Shown here: one piece after another, positions 53,287 to 53,824 of the stretch
Numbering within the stretch: position 1 is the stretch's first letter
How the letters are laid out: each line of letters starts with the position of its first letter
NCBI RefSeq assembly: GCF_009296175.1
Contig: NZ_VOSK01000020.1
Coordinates: 1 to 53,824, forward strand
DNA length: 53,824 nt
From: Microvirga tunisiensis
GTDB taxonomy: Bacteria; Pseudomonadota; Alphaproteobacteria; Rhizobiales; Beijerinckiaceae
Direction: 5' to 3'
Notes under the pieces: model-generated
Databases searched by the model: none
What the model saw: only the letters and a program-made list of their open reading frames with translations
Told to the model about the DNA's origin: nothing
Made by a program: the position numbers and the translations under genes

Positions 53287-53355
53287 GCGTTCAAATCCTT
53301 CAAAGGCGGCCGCTGCGGACCAAACATAGAGCGCTCCGCGTCCAAGGGAAAGGGA

Positions 53356-53698
53356 TCAGGCCTGGAGCCAGTTCCGCAATCTGGAGAGGCGTGGCTCTTC
53401 CTCATGAGTGACGGCCTGAGCCAGTGCGGCGCGGCTTCCGATCAGGATGACGAGGCGGCTTGCGCGCGTCACGCCCGTATAGAGGAGCTTGCGCCGCAGC
53501 ATGGAGGCCTGCTGCAACGCTACAGGAATGATCACCGCCGGATATTCCGATCCTTGCGCCTTGTGGATCGTGACGGCATAGGCGAGGGCCAACTCGTCGA
53601 GTTCCCTGAGCGTGTAGACCACGAGCCTGTCGTCGAATGCGACCGTGAGTTCGCCCTCTGTGCGGCTCACCTCACGGACGATGCCGACTTCTCCATTA
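53356..53698 (-). pseudogene. RecD-like ATP-dependent helicase, C-terminal piece cut by an IS element
   Basis: The minus-strand frame ends at 53356 and encodes the C-terminus of a RecD2/RecD-like helicase. It has SNGEVGIVREVSRTEGELTV, the motif Va/VI block YAVTIHKAQGSEYPAVIIPV and LLYTGVTRASRLVILIGS. These are the last 110 or so residues of a protein normally over 350 (or over 700 in RecD2). Upstream, at 53698/53699, the sequence changes to an insertion element, so the gene is broken between domains. GTG 53670 would be the only start left, giving 104 residues without ATPase motifs. Confidence 0.85.
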
Positions 53699-53824
53699 GA
53701 GGCTGGTGAGCAATTATCTTTCCTTTCGCGTGAGGCGACGCAGCAGGATGCGGCTCATGGCGAGATAGAGCAACATCTCGCCGGTCTCGACCAAGCGTTC
53801 GTAGTCCTTGGCGAGCCGCCGGTT
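53699..53824 (-). mobile_element. IS5-family insertion sequence, one end (runs off the window)
   Basis: The right-hand 126 bp belong to an insertion element. One end appears to start at 53699 with GAGGCTGGTGAGC, a likely terminal repeat, next to TTA (53696-53698) that may be the target duplication. The transposase stop codon is 15 bp inside this end. The element interrupts the RecD-like helicase. The other end is outside the window, so the repeat and duplication cannot be confirmed here. Confidence 0.75.
53714..53824 (-). CDS. IS5-family transposase, C-terminal fragment (partial)
   Basis: The frame is open at the window end and stops at 53714. The 36 visible residues, starting NRRLAKDYERLVETGEMLLY and ending RLTRKER, are the hallmark C-terminus of IS5/IS4-superfamily DDE transposases, including the Y-(2)-R... 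K type block. The catalytic D, D and E residues lie beyond the window. Transcription runs from outside the window towards the helicase remnant. Confidence 0.85.
   Translation of the reverse strand, partial: NRRLAKDYERLVETGEMLLYLAMSRILLRRLTRKER

Noticed and set aside
53288..53300. A GTTCAAATCC stretch like a tRNA T-loop
   Set aside because: No acceptor, D or anticodon arms can be folded around it.

Overview
The window is high-GC (roughly two thirds G+C by eye), densely coded and bacterial. Class I lysyl-tRNA synthetase, a PodJ-like polarity protein, the ligase-associated DNA repair set, the TSUP/TIGR02186 pair, and short palindromic intergenic repeats point to an alphaproteobacterium of the order Hyphomicrobiales (Rhizobiales). 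The repeat style suggests the Methylobacterium/Microvirga/Bosea neighbourhood, but that is a guess. I see no rRNA, tRNA, CRISPR array or phage structural genes. It looks like chromosomal core and catabolic DNA with one insertion sequence entering at the right edge and possibly another at the left edge.

Layout. 0-1 kb: a truncated HxlR regulator divergent from an FMN reductase. 1-8.5 kb: a five-gene minus-strand operon (N-formylglutamate amidohydrolase-like enzyme, ethanolamine-type permease, glutamine-synthetase-like ligase, aldehyde dehydrogenase, iron alcohol dehydrogenase) with a divergent RpiR regulator. I propose it is a gamma-glutamyl route for ethanolamine or a related amino alcohol. 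8.5-14 kb: AbrB-family membrane protein, FucU-type mutarotase, aminotransferase, MscL, and a DoxX-VOC pair with a divergent, frameshifted LysR regulator. 14-20.2 kb: a large SSF-sensor hybrid histidine kinase, then racemase, HCCA isomerase-like protein, thioesterase and DinB. 20.4-26.5 kb: a beta-oxidation operon (acyl-CoA dehydrogenase, thiolase, FadJ-like bifunctional enzyme) behind a frameshifted MerR regulator. 26.8-33 kb: PodJ/SEL1 protein, TSUP transporter with TIGR02186 partner, nitrilase-family hydrolase.

33-43 kb holds the ligase-associated DNA damage response system in two blocks: pdeM-lhr on the minus strand and exonuclease-ligase-yjbQ on the plus strand. Between them lie a GNAT, an SDR, a TPR-methyltransferase and an 860-bp repeat-rich gap. 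43-51 kb: LuxR-type response regulator, esterase, small membrane protein, MATE exporter, pyrD with a DUF952 gene, a LexA-like repressor lacking the catalytic serine, lysS, and a solute-binding protein. 51-53.8 kb: a cellulose-synthase-like glycosyltransferase, a tiny membrane protein, and a RecD-like helicase interrupted by an IS5-family element that runs off the window.

A recurring theme is decay of local regulators: HxlR is truncated, LysR and MerR carry frameshifts, and the S24 repressor has lost its self-cleavage serine, while the neighbouring structural genes look intact.
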